Assembly (NCBI GenBank): GCA_949825025.1 | Contig: OX463778.1 | Span: forward strand, 24,919,551 to 24,983,550 | Direction of reading: 5' to 3' | From: Siphlonurus alternatus | Taxonomy: Eukaryota; Arthropoda; Insecta; Ephemeroptera; Siphlonuridae | Length of the DNA stretch: 64,000 nt | Part shown: piece after piece, positions 60,777 to 64,000 of the stretch | Position numbering within the stretch: position 1 is the first letter of the stretch | Layout of the letters: every line of letters begins with the position of its first letter | The notes under the pieces: generated by a model | The model's database searches: none | Seen by the model: only the letters and a program-made list of their open reading frames with translations | Told to the model about the DNA's origin: nothing | Position numbers and translations under genes: made by a program

Positions 60777-62980
60777 GCACCTCTCCTCCAATCAATCATC
60801 CCTCAACATGACAAGATCCGTGCAGCCCTCAGCAGCAACATAGGCAGCTACCACGGAACCCATATTATTATTTAAGCATTAGTAACTATATATAATACAG
60901 TGATATAATCTCCGTAAAAATGAACAAATAAATAACATGGTATTTTTTTTTTTTTTTTTTTTAAGTTAGAAAGAAAAAGTTGAAAAAGAAAAAAAAAAAA
61001 AAAAAAAAAAAAATCACTAATATACCATGATTTTATGAGGAAATATTTTCTCAGATCGTAATCTGTTTAAAAAATAATTGTTCTATTTTGTCTTTGCGTT
61101 GTGAGTTATCAAGTTGTATAAAAAAATAAGTGTTTATCTGATTTTTGGTTCCTATGTATCTATCGCCAACTTTACATAACCGTTTTTCATCAATAGTCCT
61201 CCTCTCTTCCCAGAGTGTTTCTTGGACCGGACTATTTGAATAAACACCAACGAGACAACTCACTGTCAGAGAATATCAAATTCAACGTCATGTTTTTAAC
61301 AATGTCTCTGTATATCAACTTTTACACCCTTTTTAAATATAGGGAAAGAGGAGGAAAAAATATAATTTAAATTTATTTTTTAATCTAGATATTAAGGTAA
61401 TTTTACAGGACTTGCATTGTACATTTGAGAGTGTTTAATGATTTAATAATCAAGAATGGAGTAAATTTGTAATATATTTTAATGTGGTAGAGTTATTAAT
61501 TTGTGGTGGTTTTTTATATAAATTAAATCAAGTAAAAAAAAAAAAAGAAAAAAAAAAAGAGAGGTAATAAATTTAGTATTTTGAGCTTACATTTGTGCAA
61601 TGTAACAGTCCATTACTGAATAAATATTTGAATCCTCTGTACTATGAATCTCTGATACAATCAAACTTGTCTCAGCGCAGAACAAGGTGAAAAAGAAAAG
61701 GGGCAAGACCGTTTACATAAATTTCCATAGGTCTTGTGTCTTTATGCAAAACTAAGGGTACCTTTTTCTATTAAAAAATGAATACTGTAGCTTTTTGTAA
61801 ACTATACCACAACGCACATTAGCAGAAGTTTGTGAATTAACTACAGTTTTTGGCCGATGAACAAAAAAAAATATATAAATATATATTATTAATACTTGAA
61901 ACCTATTTTAATGGAACTTAATTATACCAGGAGGTATAGTAAAAAAAAAAAATAAATTAAAATATTAATTATAAATACTCAATTGTAATCTGGGGCAGTA
62001 GGAAAAATTTGTATTAAATGCAAAAAAAAAAATCAATTTTAAATTAAATGTTTGCAAGTGTTTTTAAATCGTGTAAGTTTTTTTTTTTTTTTTTTACGTC
62101 ATTTCATATATCGTAGGAAAAAAAAACATCTTTCAATTTTCAAGACATATCTCATTTTTTTATTCTTGTCTCATGTTTAGTTTTTATTGTTTTATTAATG
62201 TCCTGAGGCGAATAATTATTTCTACTCTATTTTTAAGAGTAAATGGTGCATAGTGTTGTGGGCGAGGTGGCGCTACTTGCGTGACGAGTGAATGATCGAG
62301 TAGATTTAGCCAACGGCAGGACAAACTCTTATATTGTGCACTAACTCCTCTACTTTCCAACACAGTAACTTATCAGTCCCACCTTGTATTTGTCTTTGGA
62401 TAATCTTTGTATAACGATATCTCAAGTTTTTAACACCTTTCTTTTATTTAATTAAGTAATTGTATGCTGTAGTCTTGTCTTTAAAAAAAAAAAAAAAAAA
62501 AACTTCTGTGTCCATACATTAAATAAGCCAATATGTGCTCAAATTATTTTTGGAATACAAATGTAGTAATTGTCACAACACAATCATTCTCTCTATTTGT
62601 ATTTGCTAATGCAGATATAACAACAAGACTAGTAGTGCTCGTTAAAGAAGAAATTCATAAAACTGATGACACTAATCAATTAATTTTAAATTGATCAATT
62701 TTTAACTTTTTTTTATTTATTTTTTTATTTATTTTTTTTGTTGTTGTTTTATAAACCAAAGACGTTGCAGTATTTTACCTGCTCAAACAGCTAATTTAAA
62801 AATTGGTATAACATAATTAACATTTTGCACAAACAATTAAAAAATAAACATTTGTTGGAAATACTCTTAACCATGTAGAGATTTTGAAGCAAGTTATATA
62901 TGATATGATTGTTATTTTATAAGAGTGAGGCCTAATGGAAGTTACAAGCTTTTTAATGAAACTTGTAAGATGTTGATCAA

Positions 62981-63015
<35 letters not shown>

Positions 63016-64000
63016 GCAGACTTGATGATGTTAAAGAGCTGCTAATGCAGATGATGCACAAAACTTAGTTTGATTTTGCTTTGTACATAGTAGAAATTAA
63101 TTTAAAAATATGCTTCGGCTTAGGTTTAAAATATTTGACTTTTAAAGGATATTTTTGAGATCACTGTATTGATCACACACCAGGTACAGGATTATTGCAA
63201 ATACATCTTTGTAGACAAATTAAACTAAAATGGAATTGTGACCAAGAAAAATGTGCTTGATTTTAACAAGTGCTGTCATGAAGATGCATTTGCTAATCTT
63301 TTCTTTTTTAAGTTGAAACGCACAGTAATTTTGTTTTCTCTTTATTTTGTCTTTTAGCTCAATATTGAACAATTAAAATAAGTGAAATAGTTAATTGCCA
63401 GAAAAAAACTTAATTAAACATAAAGTTTTAATAAAAAATAATTTGCAGCTCATAAGATATAATAAGAAAATTTTAATTAATATGACGTTTCTTTTTGTTG
63501 TCGTTTATTAATTTTAAATTAAATAATAATTTATTCTATGAGATTATTGAACGGATCAACACATCAGGCAAATTTGTGTGAAATATATTGTTTTAATTGC
63601 CTGACTTCCAATTAATGAACAAAATTGTTGTCTTCTTCATATTATTATTATTATAATATCATAAGCATAGGACCTGATTGATGATTGTGTTTCAACTTGT
63701 TGTCCCCCTGCTTAAGAAATGTGTCATGACAAACAAAAACAAAAAACCTCGTGTGATTGGCCACCATTGTTGAGTGAATGATATCATTTCATTGCTGCTG
63801 ATTTCATAAATGAAGCAAAACAAACAAACTCTGGTTACAAACTTATGGTAATCTTATGTAGTCGCTAGTTGTAACTTGTAATGAATTGAAATGATAATTA
63901 AAAATAACAAAATCAACTCTTTTTGTTTTGTTTCTTATATATTTTGTAAGGCCTTCCCTCTGACTATAACTATAGTCCTATATAATTTTAAAGTTTTTAC
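60777..64000 (+). other. Rbfox1: Rbfox 3' UTR and downstream DNA
   Basis: No further coding sequence follows. AATAAA signals lie at 60927-60932, 61566-61571 and 61619-61624, among others, so several poly-A sites are possible and the true end is unclear. The stretch is AT-rich with T and A homopolymers (for example A29 at 62984-63012, where oligo-dT could misprime). A Pumilio-type TGTACATA occurs at 63082-63089. No second gene is recognised up to the end of the window. Confidence 0.65.

Overview
The window is AT-rich eukaryotic DNA with long introns, abundant foldback transposons, simple repeats and homopolymer runs. It carries one recognisable protein-coding gene, on the + strand: the 3' two thirds of an Rbfox1/A2BP1-type RNA-binding splicing regulator. 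The RNA-recognition motif is near-identical to the animal RBFOX RRM. The alanine-rich C-terminal half, with blocks such as YGREYADPYLGH and a terminal YNRFAPY, suggests an arthropod (insect or crustacean). I cannot place the species more closely.

Layout. Bases 1-22356 hold no coding exon I can support; they are upstream or 5'-intronic DNA with GC-richer regulatory-looking patches and small foldback elements. Twelve exons then follow: 22357-22557, 34609-34923, 34998-35051, 38420-38512, 44202-44256, 46263-46283, 47526-47664, 48273-48339, 51588-51608, 58244-58521, 59698-59761 and 60732-60776 (stop). The splice phases agree at every junction and together give 1353 nt, or 449 aa from the first in-window ATG at 22360. 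Earlier exons, if any, are not visible. Bases 60777-64000 are 3' UTR and downstream DNA.

The most interesting signal is at the 93-nt exon carrying RNP1 of the RRM (38420-38512). TGCATG, the binding site of the RBFOX protein itself, occurs at 38382, at 38411 (directly against the acceptor CAG) and at 38516 (from intron position +4 of a weak GTGTGC donor). This matches autoregulatory skipping of the same exon in mammalian RBFOX genes, which yields an in-frame RRM-defective protein. More TGCATG motifs lie beside the 139-nt and 67-nt exons and ahead of a possible unannotated 54-nt exon (53521-53574). A well-formed 61-nt candidate poison exon lies at 40662-40722.

The introns from 46 kb onward are packed with transposons. 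Three long palindromic elements ending in TTAA (46599-46931, 50773-51166, 59854-60207) look like one family or two related ones. A three-level nest lies at 53997-57554: an element with perfect 97-bp inverted repeats, split by a hAT-like insertion with an 8-bp target duplication, which itself carries a 464-bp palindrome. Some single foldbacks (for example 24972-25094) are nearly perfect hairpins. Transcribed inside Rbfox introns, all of these could form double-stranded RNA.
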